A stretch of DNA of 64,000 nt from Streptomyces sp. NBC_01232 (GCF_035989885.1 NZ_CP108518.1:3166501-3230500); one strand, 5' to 3'. Shown: positions 43,804 to 52,290, numbered from the stretch's first letter. Made by a program: numbers and translations. The notes: a model not told the origin generated them from the letters alone.

Positions 43804-45140
43804 CCACGACCGCACCCTTCGATCCGGGTGCGGCGGCCGCCCGGGCGACCGCAGCGATCCTGGCCGACACCCTGCACGGGTCCGAGCGGGGGGTGGTCGT
43901 CGACTCCCCGCCCGGGGCCGGCAAGTCCACTCTCGTGGTCCGCGCGGCCCGGGAGCTGGCGGCCGCCGGCCGCCGGCTGATGGTGGTGGCGCAGACGAAC
44001 GCGCAGGTCGACGACCTGGTGCTGCGTCTTGCCGACAAGGATCCGGGGCTGAAGGTGGGCCGGCTGCACAGCAGTGACGGCGATGCCTACGATCCGGCGC
44101 TGCGCGAGCTGCCCTCGGTCACCCTGTCGGCCAAGCCGGGGGATCTGGCGGAGCTGCCGATCACGATCTCGACGGCTGCGAAGTGGGCGTTCGTCAAGGA
44201 CGTCGAGCCGTGGCAGCACGCCATCGTCGACGAGGCGTACCAGATGCGTTCGGACGCGCTGCTGGCCGTGGCCGGGCTGTTCGAGCGGGCGCTGTTCGTG
44301 GGCGACCCGGGGCAGCTGGACCCCTTCAGCGTGGTGGGCGCGGAGCAGTGGGCGGGCCTGTCCTACGATCCCTCCGCCTCGGCGGTGAGCACCCTGCTCG
44401 CGCACAATCCGCAACTGCCGCAGCACCGGCTGCCGGTGTCCTGGCGGCTCCCGGCGACGGCGGCTCCGCTGGTCTCCCGCGCCTTCTACCCGTACACGCA
44501 GTTCCGCAGCGGTACGGGCCCGGGCGAGCGGCGGCTGTCGTACGGGGTGCCGTCGGACGGGTCGGGTCCGGACCGGGTGCTGGACGAGGCGGCGGAGGCG
44601 GGCTGGGGTCTGCTGGAGCTGCCCGCGCGGCACACTCCGCGCACGGATCCGGAGGCGGTGGGGGCGGTGGCCCTGGTGGTCCGCCGGGCCCTCGACCGCG
44701 GGGCGGTGACCTCCGACGAGCAGTCCCCGGGTCCGGCTCCGCTGACGGCGGACCGGATCGCGGTCGGCACGGCCCACCGCGACCAGGCGTCGGCGGTGCG
44801 CTCGGCGCTGGCCTCGCTGGGGGTCACGGGGGTGACGGTGGACACGGCGAACCGGCTCCAGGGCCGCGAGTACGACCTCACCGTGGTCCTGCACCCCTTG
44901 TCGGGCCGGCCGGACGCGACGGCGTTCCACCTGGAGACGGGCCGCCTGTGCGTCCTGGCCTCCCGGCACCGGCACGCGTGCGTGGTGGTGGCCCGGGCGG
45001 GGATAGCGGAACTGCTGGACGACCATCCCTCGACGGAACCGGTCCAGCTGGGGGTGACGGTGAAGTTCCCGGACGGCTGGGAGGCGAACCATTCGGTGCT
45101 GGCCCATCTGGCCGAGCACCGGGTGTCCTGGCGGCCCTAG
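43800..45140 (+). CDS. Compact SF1B (Upf1/Dna2-like) helicase/ATPase
   Basis: The protein has 446 residues. Walker A SPPGAGKST (residues 36-44), motif Ia VVAQTNAQVDDL, motif II IVDEAYQM (DEAY), motif III FVGDPGQLDP, motif IV LPVSWRLP, motif V TANRLQGREYDLTVV and motif VI VLASRHRHACVVV are all present in the order of the Dna2/Upf1 branch (AAA_11/AAA_12). It is short for this group, with no large accessory insertion. GTG 43800 lies inside the preceding gene's stop. It probably supplies motor activity to the neighbouring nuclease. Confidence 0.88.
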   Translation: MTTTAPFDPGAAAARATAAILADTLHGSERGVVVDSPPGAGKSTLVVRAARELAAAGRRLMVVAQTNAQVDDLVLRLADKDPGLKVGRLHSSDGDAYDPALRELPSVTLSAKPGDLAELPITISTAAKWAFVKDVEPWQHAIVDEAYQMRSDALLAVAGLFERALFVGDPGQLDPFSVVGAEQWAGLSYDPSASAVSTLLAHNPQLPQHRLPVSWRLPATAAPLVSRAFYPYTQFRSGTGPGERRLSYGVPSDGSGPDRVLDEAAEAGWGLLELPARHTPRTDPEAVGAVALVVRRALDRGAVTSDEQSPGPAPLTADRIAVGTAHRDQASAVRSALASLGVTGVTVDTANRLQGREYDLTVVLHPLSGRPDATAFHLETGRLCVLASRHRHACVVVARAGIAELLDDHPSTEPVQLGVTVKFPDGWEANHSVLAHLAEHRVSWRP

Positions 45141-45201
45141 GTCTCGTCGATCAGGCTGGAGCCCGTCCGCCGGCTCCGAGGCCCCGCTGTCGTGCGCCGG
45201 A

Positions 45202-45684
45202 TCAGCTCTTGCGCCGGGCGCCCAGCCGTTCGCGGAGCACCTCGCCGACCTCGGCGAGGGTGTGCAGCTGCTGTGGCGTCAGGATGTCGATGAGGTGGCG
45301 GCGTACGGATTCGACGTGGAGCGGGGCGGCCTGCGTGATCATGGTGACGCCGGCCGTGGTGAGGACGACCTCCGCACCGCGGCCGTCGGAGGCCACTTCC
45401 TCGCGGCGGACGATGCCGCGTTGCTCCATACGGGTGAGCTGGTGGGACAGCCGGCTGCGTGACCAGCGCATCAGCTCGGCCAGTGCGCTGATGCGCATGC
45501 GGTGGCCGTCCGTGGAGCCGAGGACCGAGAGCACGTCATAGTCGGCTTCGGAGAGTCCGCTGTCCTGGTTGAGATCGCGTGCGATCTCCGCGTTGACCAG
45601 CGGGAACATCCGCCGCCACGCATACCAGGCGTCCTGTTCGGACTCGGTGAGCCAGCGGGGCCCGGGCTCCGTTGCGGGGGTCAT
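45202..45684 (-). CDS. MarR-family transcriptional regulator
   Basis: The protein has about 160 residues from ATG 45684; an alternative GTG start lies at 45702. The winged helix-turn-helix is seen in RISALAELMRWSRSRLSHQLTRMEQRGIVRREE, with DGRGAEVVLTTAGVTMI as the wing. It is divergent from an FMN reductase gene, and the repeated TGACA-type half-sites in the 114-bp gap are its probable operators. The regulator likely represses the reductase and itself in response to a small molecule. Confidence 0.92.
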   Translation of the reverse strand: MTPATEPGPRWLTESEQDAWYAWRRMFPLVNAEIARDLNQDSGLSEADYDVLSVLGSTDGHRMRISALAELMRWSRSRLSHQLTRMEQRGIVRREEVASDGRGAEVVLTTAGVTMITQAAPLHVESVRRHLIDILTPQQLHTLAEVGEVLRERLGARRKS

Positions 45685-45705
45685 GCCCGCCACTGTAGCC
45701 ACGTC

Positions 45706-45772
45706 GGTGACACATCACTTATCTGGTTGACATGTCACCCAGATCCTGGATTCTATTAGGTGACACATCAAC
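45706..45772. promoter_or_regulatory. Three related half-sites forming probable MarR operator
   Basis: GGTGACACATCA (45706-45717), GTTGACATGTCACC (45726-45739) and GGTGACACATCAAC (45759-45772) share one 12-14 bp motif. The second is inverted relative to the others. TTGACA at 45727-45732 could be a -35. The spacing is consistent with repression of the divergent promoters. Confidence 0.75.
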
Positions 45773-45798
45773 AACCACGCCGACCGAAAGTGCTCACC

Positions 45799-46377
45799 AT
45801 GACCCGGCCGACCCGCCTGCACGTCATCTCCGCCGCCACCCGCCCCACCTCCTCCGGCCGCCCCCTCGCCCAGTGGGTCGCCGAGCAGGCCCGCGAGCGC
45901 GACGGCTTCGACGTCACCCCCGTCGACCTCGCCGAGATCGCCCTGCCCTTCCTCGACGAACCCGAATACGCCTCCACCGGCAATTACGCCCATCAGCACA
46001 CCCGCGACTGGAGCGCCCTGGTCGACTCGGCCGACGCCTTCCTCTTCGTCCTGCCGATGTACAACGGCGGCTTCACCGCTCCCTTCAAGAACGCCATCGA
46101 CTTCCTCTACAACGAGTGGAAGGGCAAGGCGGTCGGCATCGTCAGCTACAGCGCCGGCCCCACCGGCGGCGCCCCGGCCGCGGAGATGCTGCTGCCCGTC
46201 CTCACCCGGCTCGGCATGCTGCCCGCCGAGCGCTCCGTCGCGATCCCCGGCATCCCCAAGCTGATCGGACCCGAGGGCTTCCGGGCGCCGGAGCCGCTCG
46301 CGGGCGAGCTCGCAGGCGTCCTGGACGACGTGGCCGAGCTGGCGGCCCGGCGCGCCGAGGAGGCCGTCACGGTGTGA
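45799..46377 (+). CDS. NAD(P)H-dependent FMN reductase (flavodoxin-like)
   Basis: The protein has 192 residues. ISAATRPTSSGRPLAQWV near the N-terminus, VLPMYNGGFTAPFKNAIDFLYNEWKGKAVGIVSYS in the middle and a final Ala/Glu-rich helix match the NADPH-dependent FMN reductase (ChrR/YieF-like) fold, with the PMYNGG and FKNAIDFL loops near the flavin. ATG 45799 is chosen; the frame is open to 45760 but this would overlap the operator repeats. Probable quinone or xenobiotic reductase controlled by the MarR protein. Confidence 0.9.
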   Translation: MTRPTRLHVISAATRPTSSGRPLAQWVAEQARERDGFDVTPVDLAEIALPFLDEPEYASTGNYAHQHTRDWSALVDSADAFLFVLPMYNGGFTAPFKNAIDFLYNEWKGKAVGIVSYSAGPTGGAPAAEMLLPVLTRLGMLPAERSVAIPGIPKLIGPEGFRAPEPLAGELAGVLDDVAELAARRAEEAVTV

Positions 46378-46728
46378 GCGCGTGAGGCGTGCGACTGACA
46401 GCCGGTCAGCACGATGCGGACCGGGCAGGGCGCGCCGCGCACGGCCGCCCGGCGATCCCGGTCCGCGCCTCGTCGCGTTCGAACGCGCGAGGCCGCCCGG
46501 CGACGGGTCCGGCGGCCCCCGATCCGCGGCCGGGCAGCCCGGGATCCCGGCGCGGACACCGGCGCCGGCCGGCCATCCGTGCGACTCCCCCGTCACCGAA
46601 ACCGCCGGCCTGCTCCTGCATCCCACGGGCCGTACAGGTGTTCCCGCCCGTCGCGCAGGGGTCTTGCGCGGCGTTGGACAATGGACGGTGGCCCGGAATC
46701 AATTCGCACGCGCAGCAGGAGGACACGC
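46378..46728. other. Gene-poor gap between FMN reductase and small protein
   Basis: The gap is 351 bp. Overlapping open frames exist but are Arg/Pro-rich and lack start-site support. No RNA gene or operator is recognised. The ribosome site of the next gene (AGGAGGA, 46717-46723) is the only clear element. Confidence 0.5.
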
Positions 46729-47076
46729 ATGGCAGAGCCCGAGCGGACCGAGCGGCGGCTGCGGCCGGCGCCGCTGCTCTTCGAGCCCTCGGAGTCCGTG
46801 GCGGACCCGGAGCACTTCTTCGACCTGGAGTCGATCGAGGACCCGCGCGAGCTGCTGGCCCGCGCGACCGAGCTGACGCTGGCCTTCCGGGCCGCGCAGG
46901 AGCGGGCGGTGGAGTTCCAGGCCCTGGCGGCGGCCCAGCTGGCCGATCCGCGGCGGTTCGACCGGCTCTCGCCGGCGCTGATCGCCGAGCAGGCGGAGTG
47001 GACCGAGGACTACGCCCTCAAGATGATCGAATTCGGCGAGACCCTCCAGCGCGGCACCGGCACCGACCTCACGTAG
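46729..47076 (+). CDS. Small conserved acidic hypothetical protein
   Basis: The protein has 115 residues, start ATG 46729 with AGGAGGA 5-6 nt upstream. It is acidic and predicted largely helical (PRELLARATELTLAFRAAQERAVEFQALAAAQL), ending in a Thr/Asp tail. No family recognised. The clean ribosome site and codon bias argue for a true gene. Confidence 0.75.
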   Translation: MAEPERTERRLRPAPLLFEPSESVADPEHFFDLESIEDPRELLARATELTLAFRAAQERAVEFQALAAAQLADPRRFDRLSPALIAEQAEWTEDYALKMIEFGETLQRGTGTDLT

Positions 47077-47196
47077 AGGTGTCCGCGCACGGCGAATCGG
47101 CATATGCGGGGCGCAACATACTCCAGCGACACCCTCCCTGTCCCGATTTTCGTGACTCCGGGGAGCTGAATCGCTACGGCGGGTAGACCTTGGCAT

Positions 47197-47760
47197 ATGA
47201 CGACGCTGACGACGGCTCCTCTCCGCACCGCGCCCGCCACCCACGTCACCCCGCAGGGCGCAGCCTGGCTCACCTCCGCCTCCGCCCACCCGCGGCACAC
47301 GCTCGCACTGTGGGAGGCGCGGCCGGGGCTGCCCGCCACGCTGCCCTGCGGGGATCCCTTCGACGTCGTCAACGTCCCGCTCGTGCTCGGGCGGCGCATC
47401 CTGGACCTGCTCTGGGCCGAGGGCCCCGGCTCCGGGCCGGTCGCCGTGCACCGCGGCCGGATGCTGCTGTTCGCCGCGCCCGGCACCGCGCACCGGCTGC
47501 CCGCCCTGCTGGCGTGGGAGGAGTGGGGAGGCTCCCGCACGGCCCCGGCGCCGCTCTGCCACGGCCGCGGCGACGCCGTCACCGTGCCGCCACTGGCCGC
47601 CACGCCCGGGCCCTCCCGGTGGCTCGTGGCGCCCGACGCGCGCCGGCCCCGGCTCCCCGGGCCGGAAGCCCTGCTCTGGGCCTTCGTACGGGCGTCCCGC
47701 ACCCCCGCACCGACCGGACCTGGGGATATCGATTTTTCGTTCCGCGGATCCTCCTGCTAA
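47197..47760 (+). CDS. Small PrimPol-N-terminal-like hypothetical protein
   Basis: The protein has 187 residues. FDVVNVPLVLGRRILDLLWAEGP, GPVAVHRGRMLLFAAPGTA and PSRWLVAPD recall Streptomyces proteins annotated with a bifunctional primase/polymerase N-terminal domain. Catalytic residues cannot be confirmed and function is unknown. It resembles the gene at 37238 in general layout. The last bases (TAATGT) coincide with a plausible -10 element of the tRNA-Lys gene just downstream. Confidence 0.65.
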   Translation: MTTLTTAPLRTAPATHVTPQGAAWLTSASAHPRHTLALWEARPGLPATLPCGDPFDVVNVPLVLGRRILDLLWAEGPGSGPVAVHRGRMLLFAAPGTAHRLPALLAWEEWGGSRTAPAPLCHGRGDAVTVPPLAATPGPSRWLVAPDARRPRLPGPEALLWAFVRASRTPAPTGPGDIDFSFRGSSC

Positions 47761-47778
47761 TGTCTTCCTCGTCAGCAA

Positions 47779-47852
47779 GCGCCGCTAGCTCAGTTGGTTA
47801 GAGCAGCTGACTCTTAATCAGCGGGTCCGGGGTTCGAGTCCCTGGCGGCGCA
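47779..47852 (+). tRNA. tRNA-Lys (CTT anticodon), copy 1
   Basis: Full cloverleaf: 7-bp acceptor stem GCGCCGC/GCGGCGC, D arm GCTC-GAGC, anticodon stem GCTGA-TCAGC with loop CTCTTAA, and T arm GGTTCGAGTCC. The anticodon CTT reads AAG. Two further identical genes occur at 57714 and 63866. Confidence 0.97.
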
Positions 47853-47859
47853 CAGACGG

Positions 47860-47891
47860 AAGAAGGCCTCCACGCGAGTGGGGGCCTTCTT
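47860..47891 (+). terminator. Terminator after tRNA-Lys copy 1
   Basis: A stem of about 13 bp (AAGAAGGCCTCCAC with GTGGGGGCCTTCTT, one mismatch) and a 4-nt loop lie 8 bp after the tRNA. Confidence 0.8.
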
Positions 47892-47925
47892 CGTTGTGCC
47901 GTGGCACGCCACGGTCATCCCGCGG

Positions 47926-49161
47926 TCACGTGGTGATCTTCACCGTGTACGCGCCGGACCGGGTGCGGTCCGCCACCTCGATGGTGATCCGCTCCCCCGG
48001 CACGGTGTACGTCTCGCCCACCTCCAGCGGCGCGTCCGCCAGCGGCGGGTACACCGAACGGTCCCAGCACGCCTCCGTCGACGGGTGCGCGTCCAGCACC
48101 TCGATGGGGCCGCCGCCCGACGAGGCCTCGTTGCGCACCCGGTAGACCAGGACGCCTTCCGTGCAGGTGTCCCCGTCGTTGCCGGCGGAGCCGCGGGCCT
48201 CGACGGCGATCGCGCTGCCGGGGCCCGTACGGATCACCGCGAGCCGGGTGCCGCCGGTCCCGCCGCTCGGCGGGGCCTGGGCCAGCGGCTGGAGGGTGTG
48301 CATCGAGGATCCCGACTGCACGCAGTCCACCTGGGAGGAGTCCAGCCAGCCGAGCTTCCACTTGTGCCAGGCGAACAGGTCCGGGGCCATGCCGAACTGG
48401 CTGCCCATGACGTCCCAGTCCCCGACGTACGTGTCCCAGTCGCCCTTGCCGTCCGTGGGCCGGTGGTAGAGGTCGGGCAGGTCGAAGACGTGCCCGGTCT
48501 CGTGGGCCAGGACGTTCCGGTCCGGCGGGTGGCGCTCGAAGACGGTGACGATCCGCCGCAGTTCCGTGCCGTCCGCGACGATCGGGTTCTCGAAGTTGAC
48601 GACCTTCGTGGCGTCGGAGTCCACGCCGGGTGCGTCCGGGTCGGCGACGAAGTAGACGATGTCGTACTTGCGGAAGTCCACCCGGGCGTCGGCGGTGGCG
48701 ACCGCGTCCCGCAGGTAGGCCGCCCTGTCCCCGGCGGCCCAGTCCCGCCTTATCCCGTACGCGGTGGACGGCTTGGGCATCTGCATCCACTGCTTCTGCG
48801 GGTGCGGGGCGAGCCGGAAGCGCCCGTACGAGGCCTGCTCGAAGAATTCGCTGGTGGCGGGGAAGTAGTCGCCGACGATCTCCTCGGTCGTCAGGGCGCT
48901 GCGGTGGTCGGGGAAGGAGAGGAAGACCATGACCGCGTCGAGTGTGCGCTCGGGTTTGGGGTAGGCGCCGTTCCAGGTGTCCAGGCCGAGGGAGTGGTGC
49001 GCCGCGGTACGGGTCAGCGCGCAGGGTCCGGCCCCGGAATCGGCCACCGCGGGACCCGCGACGAGCGACATGGCGGCGAGCGCCGTCAGGGAGGTGAGCG
49101 CCGCGGCGGTACTTCGGACGCGGGAGCGGTCCACTCCCCCGGGTGTCTGCTGTCGCGCCAC
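47926..49161 (-). CDS. Secreted M6-family metalloprotease
   Basis: The protein has 411 residues. It has a signal peptide (AALTSLTALAAMSLVAGPAVADS) and a catalytic domain with the zinc motif HETGHVFDLPDLYH (His220-Glu-x2-His and downstream ligands), preceded by VMVFLSFPDHRSA and FEQASYGRFRL, typical of M6 (InhA-like) peptidases. A C-terminal Asp/Gly/Glu-rich beta domain follows. GTG 49161 with GGAGG upstream starts the signal sequence. An alternative GTG at 49195 is less supported. Extracellular protein degradation is likely. Confidence 0.88.
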   Translation of the reverse strand: MARQQTPGGVDRSRVRSTAAALTSLTALAAMSLVAGPAVADSGAGPCALTRTAAHHSLGLDTWNGAYPKPERTLDAVMVFLSFPDHRSALTTEEIVGDYFPATSEFFEQASYGRFRLAPHPQKQWMQMPKPSTAYGIRRDWAAGDRAAYLRDAVATADARVDFRKYDIVYFVADPDAPGVDSDATKVVNFENPIVADGTELRRIVTVFERHPPDRNVLAHETGHVFDLPDLYHRPTDGKGDWDTYVGDWDVMGSQFGMAPDLFAWHKWKLGWLDSSQVDCVQSGSSMHTLQPLAQAPPSGGTGGTRLAVIRTGPGSAIAVEARGSAGNDGDTCTEGVLVYRVRNEASSGGGPIEVLDAHPSTEACWDRSVYPPLADAPLEVGETYTVPGERITIEVADRTRSGAYTVKITT

Positions 49162-49195
49162 ATCGACCTCCGGTGGTGGATTCGTGCCTGTTCAT

Positions 49196-49507
49196 CCACC
49201 TTGAGGCGATTGTCTTACTAATGCCCAGTTCCGCTGCCCCACATGAGTGAGGAACACTTCAAGCCGCTGACCCTCGAACTTCACGCACCTGCCTACAGAA
49301 CGTCACGACCGATCACCTGAGATCAGCAGGAGCACTCGCATGCTCAGAGCCGCGCAGAAACGATCGCCCCGCCATCGGCCGCCGAACCGTCATCACGCCG
49401 AACCACCCCGTCTCAACCGGTGGCGCCGCTGGATAGGGCCTCCCGGCAGCCTCTATGATCGGCACACTTTCCTGCGCGGACACTCACGAACACTGCGGGA
49501 GCCAACG
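49196..49507. promoter_or_regulatory. Upstream region of the cdgA-like gene
   Basis: The region is 312 bp and includes a TATGAT -10-like element at 49454-49459 some 50 bp before the GTG start. BldD-type half-sites may be present but none is clear to me by eye. Open frame from 49340 to 49507 looks non-coding. Confidence 0.55.
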
Positions 49508-51379
49508 GTGAGCGGAACCTCAGAAGGAACCGGTTCGGCGGCCGACAGCATCCGATCGGCCATTACGGAGCGTCACCCGGCAGTGCCGGCAGTGCCGTCG
49601 ACTTCGGCCATCCCGGCCGCCACGGGGTCGCCGCACCGCGCCGAGTCCGAGCTGCGCGACTACCGGGCCGCCTTCAACGCGGCCCACCTCGCGATGGCCG
49701 TCGTGGACCGCGAGGGCTACGTGGTCGCCGCCAACCAGGCCTTCGCCGGACTGCTCGGCAGGGAGCCCCACACGCTCGTCCACCGGTGCGCCGCCGACCT
49801 GGTGGACCTGGCCGCGGAGGCCCGCACCTGGGCCGCGTACCAGGAGGTGCTCCGCGGCCGCCAGGCCCGGCTGCGCTGCACCCGCCGCCTCAAACACCCC
49901 GACGGGCACTCGCTCTGGACCGAGGTCACCCTCGGGCCCGTCCCCGGCACCGGGGACGTCCTGCTGTCCGTGGCCGACATCAGCGACCGCCGCGATCTCC
50001 AGGCCCGGCTCCGGCACCTCCAGATGCACGACCCGGTCACACGGCTGCCCAACCGTGCGCTGTTCTTCGAGCGGCTCTCCGGCGCCCTGGAGGCCTCCTC
50101 GTACGAGCACGGCGGCGGCACCGGCCGGATCGGCCTGGTCTATCTGGACCTCGACGGGTTCAAGGCCGTCAACGACACCCTCGGCCACCGCGTCGGGGAC
50201 CGGCTGCTGACCGCCGTCGCCGCCCGGCTGACGCAGTGCGCCGACCAGTCCGGCTACGGGCGCACCGGCGGCCACCTGGTCGCCCGCCTCGGCGGCGACG
50301 AATTCGCCCTGCTGGTCGAGGACTCCACCGGTACCGAGCAGCTCGCGGACCTGGCGCGGAGCGTGCTGGCCGCCGTACAGGAACCCTTCGACCTGGCCGG
50401 GCAGCGGCTGTCGGTCTCCGCCTCGATCGGGGTCGTGGAGCGGGCGACGGCCGGTACCTCGGCGACCGGTCTGATGCAGGCGGCCGACACGACCCTCTAC
50501 TGGGCCAAGGCGGACGGCAAGGCCCGCTGGACCCTCTTCGATCCGGAGCGCAACGCGCACCGCATGACCCGTCAGGCGCTCTCCTCCACGCTCCGGCCGG
50601 CCGTGGAGCGGGGCGAATTCGAGCTGGAGTACCAGCCGCTGGTGGACCTGGAGAGCGGGGCGGTGCGCGGGGTCGAGGCCCTGGTGCGCTGGAACCACCC
50701 GCAATTCGGCACACTCACGCCGAATCGGTTCATCGGGATCGCGGAAGAGGACGGCTCCATCGTCCAGTTGGGGCAGTGGGTCCTGCGGACCGCGTGCCGG
50801 CAGGCGCGGCGCTGGCAGATCGAACAGCCCAGCGACGCCCCGGTCTTCGTGTCCGTCAACGTCGCCGTCCGGCAGGTCTGGGACTCCGACCTCGTGGGCG
50901 ACGTCGCGGAGATCCTGGCCGAGACAGGCCTGGCCCCGCAGCTGCTGCAGCTGGAACTGACCGAGTCGGCGGTGATGGGCTCGGCCGGCCGCCCGCTGCA
51001 GGCCCTCCAGGCGCTGAGCGACATGGGCGTGCGGATCGCCATCGACGACTTCGGCACCGGCTACTCGAACCTCGCCTACCTCAGCAGGCTCCCTGTATCA
51101 GTTCTGAAACTGGACGGTTCCTTCGTGCGCGGATTCCGCTACGAGGAGGGCGCGCACCCGAACCCGGCCGACGAGACCATCGTCGAGGCCCTGGTGCAGC
51201 TGGCGCACCGGCTCGGCCTGACGGTGACCGCGGAGTGCGTGGAGACCGCGGGACAGGCCGCACGGCTGCGGCGCGTGGGCTGCGACACCGGCCAGGGCTG
51301 GCTCTATTCGCGCGCGGTGGCCCCGGAACGGATCGCCGAGATGATCGGCACCCGCCCGGGTGCCGAACACCCCTGTTAG
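49508..51379 (+). CDS. cdgA: PAS-GGDEF-EAL cyclic-di-GMP turnover protein (CdgA-like)
   Basis: The protein has 623 residues. It has a PAS domain (YRAAFNAAHLAMAVVDREG, about residues 45-160), a GGDEF domain with intact LGGDEFALL (262-266), and an EAL domain with GVEALVRWNHP (EAL at 390-392), FVSVNVAVRQ, ESAVMG and DDFGTGYSNLAYL. Both catalytic motifs look intact, so it may synthesise or hydrolyse c-di-GMP. No RxxD inhibitory I-site is present before GGDEF. GTG 49508 (GGGAG upstream) is preferred over 49340. The architecture and position match SCO2817 (cdgA), a BldD target in S. coelicolor. Confidence 0.8.
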   Translation: MSGTSEGTGSAADSIRSAITERHPAVPAVPSTSAIPAATGSPHRAESELRDYRAAFNAAHLAMAVVDREGYVVAANQAFAGLLGREPHTLVHRCAADLVDLAAEARTWAAYQEVLRGRQARLRCTRRLKHPDGHSLWTEVTLGPVPGTGDVLLSVADISDRRDLQARLRHLQMHDPVTRLPNRALFFERLSGALEASSYEHGGGTGRIGLVYLDLDGFKAVNDTLGHRVGDRLLTAVAARLTQCADQSGYGRTGGHLVARLGGDEFALLVEDSTGTEQLADLARSVLAAVQEPFDLAGQRLSVSASIGVVERATAGTSATGLMQAADTTLYWAKADGKARWTLFDPERNAHRMTRQALSSTLRPAVERGEFELEYQPLVDLESGAVRGVEALVRWNHPQFGTLTPNRFIGIAEEDGSIVQLGQWVLRTACRQARRWQIEQPSDAPVFVSVNVAVRQVWDSDLVGDVAEILAETGLAPQLLQLELTESAVMGSAGRPLQALQALSDMGVRIAIDDFGTGYSNLAYLSRLPVSVLKLDGSFVRGFRYEEGAHPNPADETIVEALVQLAHRLGLTVTAECVETAGQAARLRRVGCDTGQGWLYSRAVAPERIAEMIGTRPGAEHPC

Positions 51380-51506
51380 CCGATTCCACTTGGCCGTTCC
51401 GAGGGCTTAAAGGGGCCCTTTCACCGTTGGACAGGCCGGGACCCCGCTGTGACGATCTTCGAGCGAAGACGTTCGTCAACTTCCGTGATCTGTGGGGGAA
51501 TCCAGC

Positions 51507-52238
51507 ATGAAGCTCACCCGTTCCGCGCTCGCCCTGACCGTAGGCGCGCTGGCCCCGGCACTGCTGCTCGCCACTCCGGCCCTCGCCGCCGGCCCGGCGG
51601 CCGCCGCTCCGGCCAAGGTGGCGGCGGTGACGGCCGGGGAGTCGCCGTACGACACCATGTCGGATGCCGACCTGCGCGTGGAGGTCGCCCGCATCCTGGC
51701 CACCAACCCGGGCAAGGGCGTCACCCGCGCGGCCAACAAGGCCCTCGACGGCACCACCGAGGACGTGCGCACCTTCCTGAAGACCGGCTACGCGATCGCG
51801 CAGGACGAGGACAACAAGGTCGCCATTCTCCGGATCCTTGCCGGCAAGCCGGGCAAGGGCGTGACCCGCGAGGCCAACAGGGCCCTCGACGGAACCCCGG
51901 CCGACCGCGTCGCCTTCCTGGCCACCGGCCTCGCCAAGGCCCAGGACGAGGACAACAAGGTCGCGATCCTGCGGATCCTGCACACCAACCCGGTCACCGG
52001 AAAGGGCGTCAAGCGCGAGGCGAACAAGGCCCTCGACGGCACCCCGGCGGACCGTACCGCCTTCCTGAAGACCGGCTTGCGTCTGGCCCAGGCCGAGGAC
52101 GACCGCGTGGATGTCGCCCGCATCCTCGCCCGCCCGGGCATCAGCGCGGCCCTGGACGCGGAGTGCCAGAGGCTCCTGAACGGCGGCACCCCGGAGGAGC
52201 TCCGGTACTTCATCACGGTCGGCCAGTACCAGTTCTGA
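51507..52238 (+). CDS. Secreted ALF-repeat protein
   Basis: The protein has 243 residues. It has a signal peptide (ALALTVGALAPALLLATPALAAG) and then about four tandem helical repeats of 43-45 residues, each with a VARIL/VAILRIL - GKGVTR - ANKALDGT - AFLKTG - AQDEDNKV pattern. This is the ALF (short helical) repeat found in many Streptomyces secreted proteins, of unknown function. ATG 51507 is used with GGGGGAA upstream; GTG 51492 is alternative. It follows cdgA but with its own gap, so co-regulation is not evident. Confidence 0.85.
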   Translation: MKLTRSALALTVGALAPALLLATPALAAGPAAAAPAKVAAVTAGESPYDTMSDADLRVEVARILATNPGKGVTRAANKALDGTTEDVRTFLKTGYAIAQDEDNKVAILRILAGKPGKGVTREANRALDGTPADRVAFLATGLAKAQDEDNKVAILRILHTNPVTGKGVKREANKALDGTPADRTAFLKTGLRLAQAEDDRVDVARILARPGISAALDAECQRLLNGGTPEELRYFITVGQYQF

Positions 52239-52246
52239 CCCTGACA

Positions 52247-52288
52247 ACGCGGTCCGCCCCCGGCCTGACCGCCGGGGGCGGACCGCGT
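52247..52288. terminator. Bidirectional terminator after ALF-repeat gene and DUF397 gene
   Basis: A perfect 18-bp stem (52247-52264 with 52271-52288) and CTGACC loop lie 9 bp after the ALF gene and just beyond the convergent DUF397 stop. Confidence 0.88.
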
Positions 52289-52290
52289 CG

